Assembly (NCBI GenBank): GCA_944739405.2 | Contig: OX123197.2 | Coordinates: forward strand, 58,752,047 to 58,816,046 | DNA: 64,000 nt | Reading direction: 5' to 3' | DNA from: Euclidia mi | Lineage: Eukaryota; Arthropoda; Insecta; Lepidoptera; Erebidae | In this document: piece after piece, positions 44,220 to 54,366 of the stretch | Layout: every line of letters starts with the position of its first letter | Numbering within the stretch: position 1 is the first letter of the stretch | Translations under genes and position numbers: made by a program | Notes under the pieces: generated by a model | Database searches by the model: none | Seen by the model: only the letters and a program-made list of their open reading frames with translations | What the model was told of the DNA's origin: nothing

Positions 44220-45342
44220 TGCTCTCGCTGCCTGGTAGGCACATCAGGCGACCCCTTTGGTGGAGACAGGGTGTCACCAGGCTGCCTACGCTTTGGGCAG
44301 CTCAAGCGGATATGGCCTCTTTTTCCGCAGTTGTAGCACCGAGGTGACGACACAACTTCCCTGATGCGGTGACCTCGGTCGTCGCGTCGCACTGCTTCCA
44401 CCTCCAGAGCGTGGGCTAAGGCGTCCTTGAGGTCCTTGAAGTGCCCAAGCCTCACTGCTGCTCTTACCTCCAGGTCCCGGATCCCATCCGTAAACGCCTG
44501 TACGAGGTTCCCGTCAATAAAAGCGCAGGAGACGACTGGTATGCCTTCCTGACCAGCTTTTCCACCTCTAGAGCCCACTGCTGCAGAGTTTCTCCGGTGC
44601 GTTGCGTCCTGTCCTTCAGCTGAGCACGATACACATGTTCGAGGTGCGCGTCTCCGTACCTCGCCTCCAGCGCCTCAAGAAGCTTCTCGTAGGTGACGTC
44701 TTGTCCGAGTGCCTCCAACACTGTCAAGGCCCGGTCGCGAAGGCCCAAGGTTAGGGCGGTTAAGGCCTGTTCTTTGGTCCACCCATTCGATCGCATCACA
44801 GCCTCAAACTGGATCTTGTATGCAGACCATGATGACGAGCCATCAAATGGTGGAACCTTAAACCTACGAGGTGAGGGCACTATAGTCGCAGATGTCACTT
44901 CGTTGGATCCGAGCCCACGCAATCTCCTCTCCACTTCAGCGACACAGGTCTCGTGATGGTCGTGTACACGCTTCTCCACGTCGCTGATACGAGCCTCGTG
45001 CTGCTGGAGCTCCTCCTTTACCACCTTCAGGTCCTTCCCTACAGCGGCGCTGAGGTCTTTCATCACCACCAGCTGTTCCTCCAAACGGCGGGCCTGCTCC
45101 TCCTTGTCGCGGTGTAGCTGTTCCTCCAGGCGGCGCGCATGCTCCTGCATGAACGTCATCAGAGCCGCGATGTCGGGCACCGCCACGGAGTGTGCGCTTG
45201 TAGGCTCCACTGCATCCGCGGATTCGCCTGGTCCACCAGACGATGGAGAAGGAACGTCTCCGAAGCGTCTCTGGTCCAGGTCTTGCTGGCGCTGGTTCCT
45301 GGTACGCACACCTTCAGTTTCTTCCTTCGGCATAACCGGCAT
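44207..45342 (-). pseudogene. Ty3/gypsy gag, one frameshift
   Basis: Structural protein of the particle. The start is ATG at 45342, about 28 bases after the 5' LTR. An N-terminal coiled coil (coded about 45200-44940, HARRLEEQLHRDKEEQARRL and similar heptads) precedes a capsid domain (FDGSSSWSAYKIQFEAVMRS; YGDAHLEHVYRAQLKDRTQR). Near the C-terminus CYNCGKRGHIRLSC is a CX2CX4HX4C zinc knuckle (coded about 44300-44340). The frame changes near 44540-44550, consistent with loss of one base, so the first frame stops at 44464 and the second carries the rest to TAG at 44207. Expected length is about 375 residues. Confidence 0.9.
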
Positions 45343-45349
45343 AATTTAT

Positions 45350-45367
45350 CCCTTTCTTCTGACACCA
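45350..45367 (-). other. Primer-binding site of the gypsy element
   Basis: TGGTGTCAGAAG follows the 5' LTR after three bases and would pair with a tRNA ending ...CTGACACCA. tRNA identity is not assigned. Confidence 0.6.
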
Positions 45368-45370
45368 ATT

Positions 45371-45812
45371 TGTTACGAGCTGGGGTTCGTGATAAATTAT
45401 ATACACTATGCCAGAAAAACTGCACTTTATTCACTAACACAATAACACTAGATACACACACTTATTTTCACAACACTAATAAAACACACTATTCACACCA
45501 CTAGAACAACACTAAACACTTCCGACTTATTTCTCTTCGCTTCTTGATCGCTGTCGATTCTTCCAATTGTAACTGTCCGGTCCGTTCGCTCGCACTCTAT
45601 TTATACTGGCCGGATAACATCACTAGACTTTTCGAAACGACTCACGAAATTTCTGGAAACGTGTAACGTGTTTCTAGATGTCGCGTAAATGTTCCATTTA
45701 CACCAACGCCATCTATTAGAGGATAGATGAAACAGCCTTAAACAACCGATACATCTAATCTCATGTAGTTCTCCCATTCACTGATAGATGGCGTTATTTT
45801 CAATTCGTAACA
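45371..45812 (-). repeat. 5' LTR of the gypsy element
   Basis: 442 bp, ends TG...CA. TATAAATAG on the minus strand at plus 45597-45605. It differs from the other LTR at three sites in the U3/R part. Confidence 0.95.
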
Positions 45813-45929
45813 ATACCATTTATTTGGCAAGCGTTACACAGAATAACCCGGTAGGTAAGACTAAGACTCAGACTCAGGGCAGAGTAGGCAGGCAGGCTGA
45901 CTAGGCTTCGGTGCTGCAGCAGAGAGAAG

Positions 45930-46070
45930 GGCACTTATCTCAGCGGTGTCCAGGGTCCAAGAGGGGAGATTCGTTGTCTTCTTCTCACCTCCCCTGAAGG
46001 GGCGGTGGGGAAACCTATTGGAAACTATTTCCTTTAGGTGGTCAGGTCAGGTCAGGTCAGGTGGCAGATC
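45930..46070. repeat. Fragment related to the jockey leader at 58.5 kb, with CAGGT repeat
   Basis: 45972-46043 matches 58508-58579 over 72 bases with few changes (CGTTGTCTTCTTCTCACCTC, TTTCCTTTAGGTGGTC). Its end continues into about four GGTCA units (46040-46062), a small tandem repeat. Confidence 0.65.
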
Positions 46071-46208
46071 AAAGGTCCACAAAACTGTGTTAAACAGTTT
46101 GACTGTGGACTCAGTCGAGTCTCATTCTAGATTAAGTAATAGAAAATAGTACCTAATGGTTTTATGGAATTATTAATATGTATATGTGTATTATTGATTA
46201 TATTTACG

Positions 46209-46863
46209 TTATATACTATCTAATAAGAATGTTTTTAACTTTCTTTTGAATTTGTTTTTATTTTGTTCTCTCCTAATGTCCACAGGCCAACTATTTAATA
46301 CATAAGGTATACGTTTTCTTAATGTCCTATCGCCGTAATAATTACTGTTATGCTCTTCATTGCCATGTTGATTAGTCAATAGTAGGTATTTGTGTTTTAG
46401 GCTGGCCGGAAGAATTTTGCATATTTTAAATAGATTTTTGTAGTTATCTTTACAACTCAGTTTAGTTTTATTACTTACTAATAATTAAAAAAAAAATAAT
46501 TAAAGTGTTTCTATCTTTTCAATATAGGTTTTAAAAGTCAAACCATAGCAATCAAGAGCATATGCTATTATGGATTCCACCAATGCATTATATAAACATT
46601 TTAATGTAGTCCTTGGCACTTTGAAACTGAGGTGATAGAACCTACCTAATAATGTTCTTAGTTTATCACAAATGTAATCTATATGAGATGCCCAGGAAAA
46701 ATGTTCATCTATTTTCATTCCTAGATAATTAACACAGTTTACTTTTTCTATGAATTTACAGTTGCAATTAATGAAATTATGGTGAATACATGAAAAACTA
46801 TGAGTAATAATTGGTGTTGTTATATCTGAAGTGTGAGTATAGGGTGATTTAATAAGAATAAAT
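46209..46863 (-). pseudogene. 3' half of jockey-type LINE ORF2 (right side of a split gene)
   Basis: C-terminal part of the LINE whose RT lies at 54367-55080. Residues from 46863 downward: VNCVNYLGMKIDEHFSWASH, CDKLRTLLGRFYHLSFKVPR, VESIIAYALDCYG to 46500. After an indel in an A-rich run, LPASLKHKYLLLTNQHGNEE and RTLRKRIPYVLNSWPVDIRR run to a stop at 46209-46211. Cut from its upstream half by the BEL/Pao insertion, whose GTAGT duplication (46864-46868 and 54362-54366) lies at the break. The 3' UTR probably extends to about 46140. Confidence 0.85.
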
Positions 46864-46868
46864 GTAGT

Positions 46869-47472
46869 TGTGTAGAATTCGGGCTAAGAATGGGTATTTT
46901 TTAACACAGATCAGTGGAAGCGATTAATTCATCCAGTCTTAGCCCAAGACAAAGGATCTAACACATGGGCCAAGTTTCTTGGCACTAAGAATTAAACAAC
47001 TCACTTACCAAATATCTCCTGGTGATGTTCTTGAGTGGAGTCCTGGAGGCAAGTTAGACACACACGAGACCAAAATTGGCCAATATTAGCAAGTGAATTA
47101 TCTTTACTTTACCAGACTCCACGCAGCGTCTTCAATCAGCAAATTCTTCCGGCACCAACCACGTGCATCGGATTCACTCAAGTTTTACAATGTTCGTTAA
47201 AATGCTATTTTTATCACAATTAACCGGTGCCAGTTATTGATCAAGGAAGTGGCAATCAAACGGGTTCTAAATACAAGATCAAAACGCTCACAACACGAAA
47301 TCTATCCAGAGCAGATTTTTTCGCTGACCGCGGGAAACGACAATGAATGAAAAAAAAAAAGATTGACAGTTCAGTGTGACCATTGTCAGAAATTTTCAAT
47401 AGACTAAACAAAATGTTACTCAATCGATCTAATCGATTTGACTTATAATAAAAACTAATTCTATTTCAAACA
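46869..47472 (-). repeat. 3' LTR of BEL/Pao
   Basis: 604 bp. I found no difference from the 5' LTR when reading both, including an equal run of 11 A residues. An open frame of 62 codons on the plus strand occurs in both LTRs and is not a gene. Confidence 0.95.
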
Positions 47473-47503
47473 TCCACCCGCCCCGGACCGGCCTACCGGT
47501 CCG

Positions 47504-50500
47504 CTAATCGGTTGGTAGACGCGACAATGTTGCAACCGCTCTCCTCAGAATCGAACCGTCCACCAAGACCTCAGCAAATCGGGGAACTCCATCAGCCCCA
47601 GTTACCAAATGAAGGATGCGCCCCCTGCGCCATCTGAGTGGCGGAAGGTTAGCCTCCTTGATCAAAACGAGGTCACCAATCTTGGGTGGATCGGTCTTGT
47701 CGGTCCACTTAACGCGTTGCTGGAGTATGTGCAAATATTCCAAGTTCCAGCGTTTCCAAAAGCTCTGAGTAATCTGGCGTACCAATTCAAAACGCGAGAG
47801 GCGACCAGTTCTCGTATCAATATAGGGGTACTCAGGCAAGGCGACAAGTGGGCGACCAATCAAAAAATGGCCCGGCGTAAGGGCCTCCAAATCATTCGGA
47901 TCTGAGGAGATCGGGCACAATGGCCGAGAGTTCAAAACGGCCTCAATCTTACAAAACACAGTTGCGAGTTCCTCAAATGTAAGGACAGATTCACCGATTG
48001 TCCTGCGCAAGTGTGTTTTGGCCGATTTTACAGCGGCCTCAAATATACCACCCCAGTGTGGACAATTTGGTGGGGAAAACAACCAATTTATCCCACGTCG
48101 GGCAAGCCTATCACCTATATCAGCTTTGTTGGTTTCAAGGAAATTAACAACATCATTCAAATAATTATAGGTGCCCTTGAAGTTAGTGCCGCAGTCAGAA
48201 CGGATCAAGGAAGGCAGCCCTCTGCGGGATACAAATCTGTCAAATGTGGCTACAAACGCCTCGGTCGTAAGCGAGGAGACCAGTTCCAAATGTACGGCCT
48301 TTGTGGAAAGACAAACAAAAACACACAAGTAGGCCTTAACAGTCTTGCTGTTTCGAAGTGTCGACGTTTTCACCAAGAAGGGACCAGCGAAGTCCGTGCC
48401 AACACCGTCAAACGTCCTGCTTTCAGTTACGCGATCTGCCGGTAAGTCCCCCATCAACGGCTGCATGGTGGAAGCCTTGAGCTTATAACAAGGGATGCAG
48501 CGAAAGACTACACTCCGAATAATTCTTCGGGCAGACAAGATCCAAAATTCGCGTTGCAAAATGGCCAACAAGGCATTACAACCAGCATGCGAATTTTTAA
48601 GGTGACGGTCAGCTACCAACAAGCGTACCAAATGACCGTCCTTAGGTAGCAAAAGGGGGTGACGTGCTCCGTAAGGGAGGTTGGCGTTCTTGAGACGCCC
48701 TCCAACGCGCAAGAGACCCGTTTCGTCCAAAAAGGGGTTCAATTTAGATACAGCTCCCGACAATTTCGATCTCCCTGATTTAAGGATAGCAATCTCCTTT
48801 TCAAAATGCGCCAATTGCACAGAACGAACCCAAAAGGTGAGGGACTCCTGTCGTTCCTGTGGTGAGAGAAACGGTGTCAGTCGTTTCTGTTGTGGGTGCC
48901 TAAAATTAAAAACAAAACGCTTTATCCAAGCAGTGACACCTAACAACTTGTCGAGGGAGCTGTAACGATTCAACAAAAAATCGGGGTCGAAGGCGCATTC
49001 TACCTTCTCAAGAGCGAGTGTTCGTAGACCCGGCAAATTAGAAGTATTCAAAACTGGCGTTCGAGGCCAATCAATTTCTGGTCGACTCAACCATTCCGGA
49101 CCCCACCACAGCGAATGACCTATCAAACTAGGCGTCAAGCATCCGCGCGAAGCACAATCAGCGGGGTTGAGCTCACCTGGCACGTGTCTCCAAACAAGTT
49201 TGACTTCGGATTTCTGGATTTGGGAAACGCGATTAGCGACAAATACCTCCAAAGTGTGGACAGAAGCCTTCAACCAACAAAGAACAATTTGGCTGTCTGT
49301 CCAGGCGTAGGTCCCATTAATGCAAATGCTTTTACCCAAAGTACTGGACACGTGGTTCAACAAGCGTACAAGAAGGGCTGCTCCCGAGAGCTCCAATTTT
49401 GGAATGGTCAGAGATGTCCGAAGGGGTGCCACCTTGCTCTTTGCCATGATCAGGGAAACCCTCACCTGACCTGAGGCACTAACTGTGCGCAAGTACACCA
49501 CGGCGGCGTGACCACGTTCCGAGGCGTCACAAAACCCGTGAAGGGTGGCCTTGTACTTCCCGGGAGGAAGGATGGGACGAGGCAAGGAGATCTCGTTGAC
49601 GGCAGGAAGTGAGGATACAAAAGAGGTCCATTCCTCAACAAGAGTGCCGTGTAGAGGTTCGTCCCAGGTCAATCCTGCTGTCCAAAGCTTCTGCAAGAAG
49701 CATTTTGCCCAAAATATGATAGGACAAATCCAACCGTTCGGATCAAAGGTTCTGGCGACAGTAGACAACACGAGACGTTTAGTCCAAGAACAAGGCAGTT
49801 TCAAGTCTACGTTATACGTAAAGATGTCTTGGACTGGTCTGTACTGAACGCCGAGAACAGCCATCATGGCGGGGTTGTCAGCAATCTCAAATAGATGTGG
49901 ATCTTGCTGATGATCCTCTGGCAAGCCTTCCAAAAGCGCTGGTGAGTTGGAAATCCATTTGCGCAACTCATAACCAGCGGAGGCTAAAATGCCTATCAAT
50001 TCGTCCCGCAGGAGTATCGCCTCGTCCGCTGTGGAGGCGCCCGAGCAAATGTCATCGACGTAAATATCGTCTTTCAAGATGGCGGAGGCTCGTGGGAAAC
50101 GTAAGCCTTCGCGGTCTGCGAGCTCCCAAAGAGAACGTATTGCCAAGTAGGGGCTTGATCTTAACCCGTACGTATTCGTATTGAGCTCGTAGACGACCAT
50201 GGGATCGCGAGGAGACTCTCTCCAAAGGATCAGCTGGAAGCGACGGTCATCAGGGTGGATAATCGTCTGCCTGAACATCATTTTTATGTCGGCCACAAAG
50301 ACAACCTGATGTCGTCGGAAGCTGGTGATGACGTCACAAAGGTCCTTGACTAACTTGGGACCAGAATGCAAGCACTGGTTCAAGGATACGCCTGTTGAAG
50401 TCTGCGCAGAACCATCAAACACTGTGCGCAGCTTGCCAGTCGATGGCTTCAATACCGCATGATGCGGGAGAAAGTAATGCTCCACCGAACGCCAATCCAA

Positions 50501-51391
50501 ATTTGACACAGACATGTGTCCCAACTGTTCATATTCCCTCATGAACTCAATGTACTTCTGTCTGAGCTCCGGATCACGACCCATGCGGCGCTCCATGGCC
50601 AACAACCTCTTTTCGGCTAAAGGTCGTGACTCACCAAGCGGAGGCCGAACAGACAGGAAGGGTAGCCTCGTAATAATCCGACCAGAACGGAGTCGACCAG
50701 TGTTGTTCTGGAAGAACAGCTCGCACTCCTTATGTTCTGGATTCAAACGGGCAGCTTGAGGGGGCTCCTCTATCTCCCAAAACCTCTGAACCGCATCAGA
50801 GAGAGCAGAGCCTACAGCCAACAAATTATCAAGTTCGGGTGGAGGGGGGTCCCTAGGTACAGGTCCCATCAAAGCAAATCCAAACATGGTCGGGATGGCA
50901 GTCAAACCATTTGGCACCAAGACCCGTTTCCCACCAATCAAAATTCCACCGAGGACATCAGAGCCAATCAACAAGTCGATTTGTCCCGGTGTGTCAAATT
51001 TGGGGTCTGCCAGTTCCAATCCCGATGTCAAATTCACCACAGCAGCGGGTAGCTGTTTCTGTGGGTGCATGCCCAAAATATTCTTCAGCACAATAGCCGA
51101 GGTCCTAATCCTCGGGTGTGAAGATTCAACAGGGCCAAACAAAACCTTGACTTGCCCTTCAACATTAGAGGCTACGTCCCCTATGCCCCGTATACAATTC
51201 GGAAAAGAACCCATATTTAATTTTACCTGCCCTACCAAATAAGTGGAAACAATGCAACCTTGTGAACCTGTGTCCAATATAGCACGGACAACAACAGAGG
51301 TCCCCGTGGGTCCCCAGACCCTAACAACAACCGTTGGTAGGATAACGGTCTCAATGGGGGAGGTTGGCGTTATAGGGCAGGGGTCAATGAC
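47504..51391 (-). CDS. BEL/Pao pol (protease, RT, RNase H, integrase)
   Basis: Open frame of 1,295 codons directly after the gag UAG. No ATG precedes the protease motif LDTGSQGCIV (about 38 codons in); the first ATG comes some 20 codons after it. RT: KPSTGKLRTVFDGSAQTSTG, VFVADIKMMFRQTIIH, and YVDDICSGAS at about 50040-50065 (catalytic Asp pair present). RNase H-like: LHGFCDASERGHAAVVYL and YAWTDSQIVLCWL. Integrase: HAGCNALLAILQREFWILSA, CIPCYKLKA zinc module, GVGTDFAGPF, IRSDCGTNFKG, and HWGGIFEAAVKSAK with the catalytic Glu. The C-terminal PKIGDLVLIKE and LRWRRGRILHL lie near 47640. Domain order and length fit a complete BEL/Pao pol. Expression requires gag readthrough or a start not seen here. 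Confidence 0.93.
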   Translation of the reverse strand, partial: VIDPCPITPTSPIETVILPTVVVRVWGPTGTSVVVRAILDTGSQGCIVSTYLVGQVKLNMGSFPNCIRGIGDVASNVEGQVKVLFGPVESSHPRIRTSAIVLKNILGMHPQKQLPAAVVNLTSGLELADPKFDTPGQIDLLIGSDVLGGILIGGKRVLVPNGLTAIPTMFGFALMGPVPRDPPPPELDNLLAVGSALSDAVQRFWEIEEPPQAARLNPEHKECELFFQNNTGRLRSGRIITRLPFLSVRPPLGESRPLAEKRLLAMERRMGRDPELRQKYIEFMREYEQLGHMSVSNLDWRSVEHYFLPHHAVLKPSTGKLRTVFDGSAQTSTGVSLNQCLHSGPKLVKDLCDVITSFRRHQVVFVADIKMMFRQTIIHPDDRRFQLILWRESPRDPMVVYELNTNTYGLRSSPYLAIRSLWELADREGLRFPRASAILKDDIYVDDICSGASTADEAILLRDELIGILASAGYELRKWISNSPALLEGLPEDHQQDPHLFEIADNPAMMAVLGVQYRPVQDIFTYNVDLKLPCSWTKRLVLSTVARTFDPNGWICPIIFWAKCFLQKLWTAGLTWDEPLHGTLVEEWTSFVSSLPAVNEISLPRPILPPGKYKATLHGFCDASERGHAAVVYLRTVSASGQVRVSLIMAKSKVAPLRTSLTIPKLELSGAALLVRLLNHVSSTLGKSICINGTYAWTDSQIVLCWLKASVHTLEVFVANRVSQIQKSEVKLVWRHVPGELNPADCASRGCLTPSLIGHSLWWGPEWLSRPEIDWPRTPVLNTSNLPGLRTLALEKVECAFDPDFLLNRYSSLDKLLGVTAWIKRFVFNFRHPQQKRLTPFLSPQERQESLTFWVRSVQLAHFEKEIAILKSGRSKLSGAVSKLNPFLDETGLLRVGGRLKNANLPYGARHPLLLPKDGHLVRLLVADRHLKNSHAGCNALLAILQREFWILSARRIIRSVVFRCIPCYKLKASTMQPLMGDLPADRVTESRTFDGVGTDFAGPFLVKTSTLRNSKTVKAYLCVFVCLSTKAVHLELVSSLTTEAFVATFDRFVSRRGLPSLIRSDCGTNFKGTYNYLNDVVNFLETNKADIGDRLARRGINWLFSPPNCPHWGGIFEAAVKSAKTHLRRTIGESVLTFEELATVFCKIEAVLNSRPLCPISSDPNDLEALTPGHFLIGRPLVALPEYPYIDTRTGRLSRFELVRQITQSFWKRWNLEYLHILQQRVKWTDKTDPPKIGDLVLIKEANLPPLRWRRGRILHLVTGADGVPRFAEVLVDGSILRRAVATLSRLPTD

Positions 51392-51394
51392 CTA
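51392..51394 (-). promoter_or_regulatory. In-frame UAG between gag and pol (possible readthrough stop)
   Basis: Gag and pol are in the same frame (53020 and 51391 agree modulo 3) and only this UAG separates them. Pol lacks an ATG before its protease. Readthrough is the simplest way to make Gag-Pol; the alternative is a recent CAG-to-TAG mutation. Confidence 0.6.
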
Positions 51395-53020
51395 TTGTTG
51401 CCTGGGCGGCGACCGTTGGCCAGGACCAGGCAAATCAAAATGAGGGTGCGGCTTGAAGTCCTCAAAGGCGCGATGACTCGATCCGCGCGCCATCTGTGGG
51501 GGGTCATAGTGACGCACCCGCCCAAAACGAGGTGGGCGCGAGTCAAGGCGGGGACGCTCCGCCAAAGGAGGGGAATACCTGGGGCAGCAGTCATGGTGCT
51601 GGTGACGCTGAACAGCACATTCAGGTGCGCGAGAGAGAGGAGGCGTGCGCACGCTACGGTTCTCCAAGCGGGGCGAGTGGCGATCAATTGAGCGAGGCGA
51701 CTCTCGGCTACGCGCCGGTGAGCCTCGGCTGCCACCTTCAAAACACCCGCCCGTGCGCGGCGTCGGCTGGTTGGACAAGCGGCCTACCTCTCTGGCATTC
51801 ATGCAGAGAATGTCCAAATGCTGTCCTCCACAGTGAGGACAGGGGCGAGAGTTTGGGCAATCTCGCTGGTAGTGGGACCCCAAACAAGAGAAGCAAAGGC
51901 GGCGGGCATTCGCGATGCGCCTACGAGAGGCGACATGTAGGTCCAAGAATGCCCTACAACTGGCCGTTCTGTGCCCCGTGACCTTGCAGTAGGAGCACTC
52001 CGCTGGGCTCTGCGTGACCGCAAAGCGAGGAGGGCGCCGGTCAACATTGGCTCGGGTGTGAACGCGAGCCTGCTCCTTGACCTTGGGCGGCTGCGACTTA
52101 GCCGGCGTGTCACCACCGGAGTTGTCCAAGACCCGGCACTCATCCTCCAGGAACTTCTCCAGGTCAGCAAAGGGGGGCAAATGGGTCGCGCTATCCCCAC
52201 CAAAGCGCTGTTCAAAACGCGACCTCAGGTCGGCAGGCAGTTTCTTCAGCACAATGTGCACCAATAGATAGGACCATTGGTCCACGGGCAGGTCAAGGCA
52301 CTTAAGTGCGTTGATGGCCACCAAAGGCGGGTTCAACAGTTGGGTGCGCAACCCAGAGACCCGGGTGAGCGTCGGCAAGCCCAAAATCTGCTCAATATGC
52401 GTGTCGGCGAGGCCACGCTTGTTATGGTACCTACGGGTGATTAGGTCCCGAGCCGTCTGGTACGCCTCGTCAGACACGGGCAGATGCTGGATGAGGCCCT
52501 TAGCCTCCCCATCCAGTACCGACATTAGATAGGCCAACTTTTGTGCCGGCCGAAGGTCAGCCCTATCATTCACCAGGCTGTCGAACAAGTTAATGAAGCC
52601 CAGGTAGCTTCCTAGGCAGCCATCAAAATGGGGGAGGTCCAAAGTAGGGAGCCTACTCACCAGCCCCGGTGCTGACCTAGGAAGCTCCTGCTTCAGGCCG
52701 GGTTGCCCTTCCCTATCGGCAACTAGTTGTCTCGCAGTATTGGAGACAGCATCATACAGGTCTAAGACCTGGGCATAGTCTTCGCTGACCTTATTTCGCT
52801 GGTCAGCGGTGAAATCATTGATTGACACTTCAAGACAGCAAGTGCTGAAAGTGCGGAATTGCTGTTCCACACTTGCCAGGCGATCGTCAATCCGCTCGTA
52901 CCTTTGAAGTAGGGCCTGCTGGCGATCAGGCCGGTTCACTAAAGCACTGGCTGAGGCAAACCAGCGCAAATCTGATGCAATAGCACCAGCAGCCGCACGC
53001 AAGTCCTTGATAGCTGACAT
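51392..53020 (-). CDS. BEL/Pao gag
   Basis: Gag of 542 residues. I chose the ATG at 53020 (MSAIKDLRAAAG...), because the frame upstream has no other ATG. The N-terminal half holds predicted helices and a coiled coil, then RLPTLDLPHFDGCLGSYLGF and KLAYLMSVLDGEAKGLIQHL, the capsid-like region typical of BEL/Pao. Near residue 375-425 two or three zinc knuckles follow: CSYCKVTGHRTASC, CFSCLGSHYQRDC and CPHCGGQHLDILC. An Arg/Ser/Pro-rich tail ends in TAG at 51392-51394 (codon context CAA-UAG-GUC). The next sense codon begins the pol frame without a shift. Confidence 0.93.
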   Translation of the reverse strand: MSAIKDLRAAAGAIASDLRWFASASALVNRPDRQQALLQRYERIDDRLASVEQQFRTFSTCCLEVSINDFTADQRNKVSEDYAQVLDLYDAVSNTARQLVADREGQPGLKQELPRSAPGLVSRLPTLDLPHFDGCLGSYLGFINLFDSLVNDRADLRPAQKLAYLMSVLDGEAKGLIQHLPVSDEAYQTARDLITRRYHNKRGLADTHIEQILGLPTLTRVSGLRTQLLNPPLVAINALKCLDLPVDQWSYLLVHIVLKKLPADLRSRFEQRFGGDSATHLPPFADLEKFLEDECRVLDNSGGDTPAKSQPPKVKEQARVHTRANVDRRPPRFAVTQSPAECSYCKVTGHRTASCRAFLDLHVASRRRIANARRLCFSCLGSHYQRDCPNSRPCPHCGGQHLDILCMNAREVGRLSNQPTPRTGGCFEGGSRGSPARSRESPRSIDRHSPRLENRSVRTPPLSRAPECAVQRHQHHDCCPRYSPPLAERPRLDSRPPRFGRVRHYDPPQMARGSSHRAFEDFKPHPHFDLPGPGQRSPPRQQ

Positions 53021-53757
53021 AATCAAAATTTCAAAAGAGCCCGGACAAGCGTTAAACAATATTAACAATCAAACTTAATTTTTCTCAATTCTTTGAAACC
53101 AACAAGGTATTAGCCTGTTTATTGCAAGTGCAGGCAAGTGACAGGTATTTACTGCCCAACAAAATTAAAAGTTTCAGTATATTGAAACAAACACAAAAGT
53201 TATCAAAGTTATAACTTATAACAAATTAATAAAGTTGAAACTTCAACTTAATTAGTTAATTATTTGCAACAGACAGACTAACTGTGTTATTTATGATATA
53301 CAATATGAAGTAAGCACAGAATATGTGTTACCTAGCAATATTATCTATATTCTAACAAACAAAGTTTATTAATGTGACCCGCCCAAGTGGCAAGGTCAAG
53401 TTTGATTATTACAATGTTTATGAATAATTATGCAATAAACTAAATTTACTAAATTTATTGATACATACAGCTGTTATGTATCCAAACAAACTGACTTATT
53501 AATGCAACAACAAATTTAAGTTAGATTTTCCAACAATACAAATCAACAATTACTGATTGAGGTTATGTGACAATGTGTTTCAAATTATCTAGGTCAACTT
53601 ATACAATTAAATATTATGTATTTTAGACAATAACTGACCTGACAAACACTACAATACTGTCTACAAGGTGATAAGATACAAGCTCATACCAATCTGAGTT
53701 TATACTCAGTAATGCAACAGCGGCTAAATTTCAACTACAGCTCTGCACCAAAAATTA
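53021..53757 (-). other. BEL/Pao leader between 5' LTR and gag
   Basis: About 740 bp, AT-rich and non-coding. The end next to the LTR contains the primer site TGGTGCAGAGCTGT on the minus strand. Confidence 0.7.
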
Positions 53758-54361
53758 TGTGTAGAATTCGGGCTAAGAATGGGTATTTTTTAACACAGAT
53801 CAGTGGAAGCGATTAATTCATCCAGTCTTAGCCCAAGACAAAGGATCTAACACATGGGCCAAGTTTCTTGGCACTAAGAATTAAACAACTCACTTACCAA
53901 ATATCTCCTGGTGATGTTCTTGAGTGGAGTCCTGGAGGCAAGTTAGACACACACGAGACCAAAATTGGCCAATATTAGCAAGTGAATTATCTTTACTTTA
54001 CCAGACTCCACGCAGCGTCTTCAATCAGCAAATTCTTCCGGCACCAACCACGTGCATCGGATTCACTCAAGTTTTACAATGTTCGTTAAAATGCTATTTT
54101 TATCACAATTAACCGGTGCCAGTTATTGATCAAGGAAGTGGCAATCAAACGGGTTCTAAATACAAGATCAAAACGCTCACAACACGAAATCTATCCAGAG
54201 CAGATTTTTTCGCTGACCGCGGGAAACGACAATGAATGAAAAAAAAAAAGATTGACAGTTCAGTGTGACCATTGTCAGAAATTTTCAATAGACTAAACAA
54301 AATGTTACTCAATCGATCTAATCGATTTGACTTATAATAAAAACTAATTCTATTTCAAACA
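53758..54361 (-). repeat. 5' LTR of BEL/Pao
   Basis: 604 bp, identical by eye to the 3' LTR, beside the second GTAGT (54362-54366). Confidence 0.95.
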
Positions 54362-54366
54362 GTAGT

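Larger units (their letters stand above)
40179..45812 (-). mobile_element. Near-intact Ty3/gypsy LTR retrotransposon (5.63 kb)
   Basis: Two 442-bp LTRs (TGTTACGA...CGTAACA) differ at about three positions and are bounded by ATAC on both sides (40175-40178 and 45813-45816). Minus-strand order: 5' LTR, primer site, gag, pol (protease, RT, RNase H, integrase), purine tract AAGAGGGAGGCC, 3' LTR. No env. One frameshift in gag and one stop in pol disable it. Low LTR divergence means a recent insertion. Confidence 0.95.
46869..54361 (-). mobile_element. Apparently complete BEL/Pao LTR retrotransposon (7.49 kb)
   Basis: Two 604-bp LTRs (minus TGTTTGAAATAG...GAATTCTACACA) appear identical, bounded by GTAGT on both sides. 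Internal: primer site TGGTGCAGAG (about 53740-53750), gag, pol, and a purine tract (GGGGCGGGTGGA) beside the 3' LTR. Both ORFs are open apart from the UAG between them. It is the youngest insertion in the window, and lacks env. Confidence 0.95.

Noticed and set aside
47035..47223. 62-codon open frame repeated at 53924-54112
   Set aside because: Lies within both BEL/Pao LTRs, antisense to the element; repeated because the LTRs are identical.
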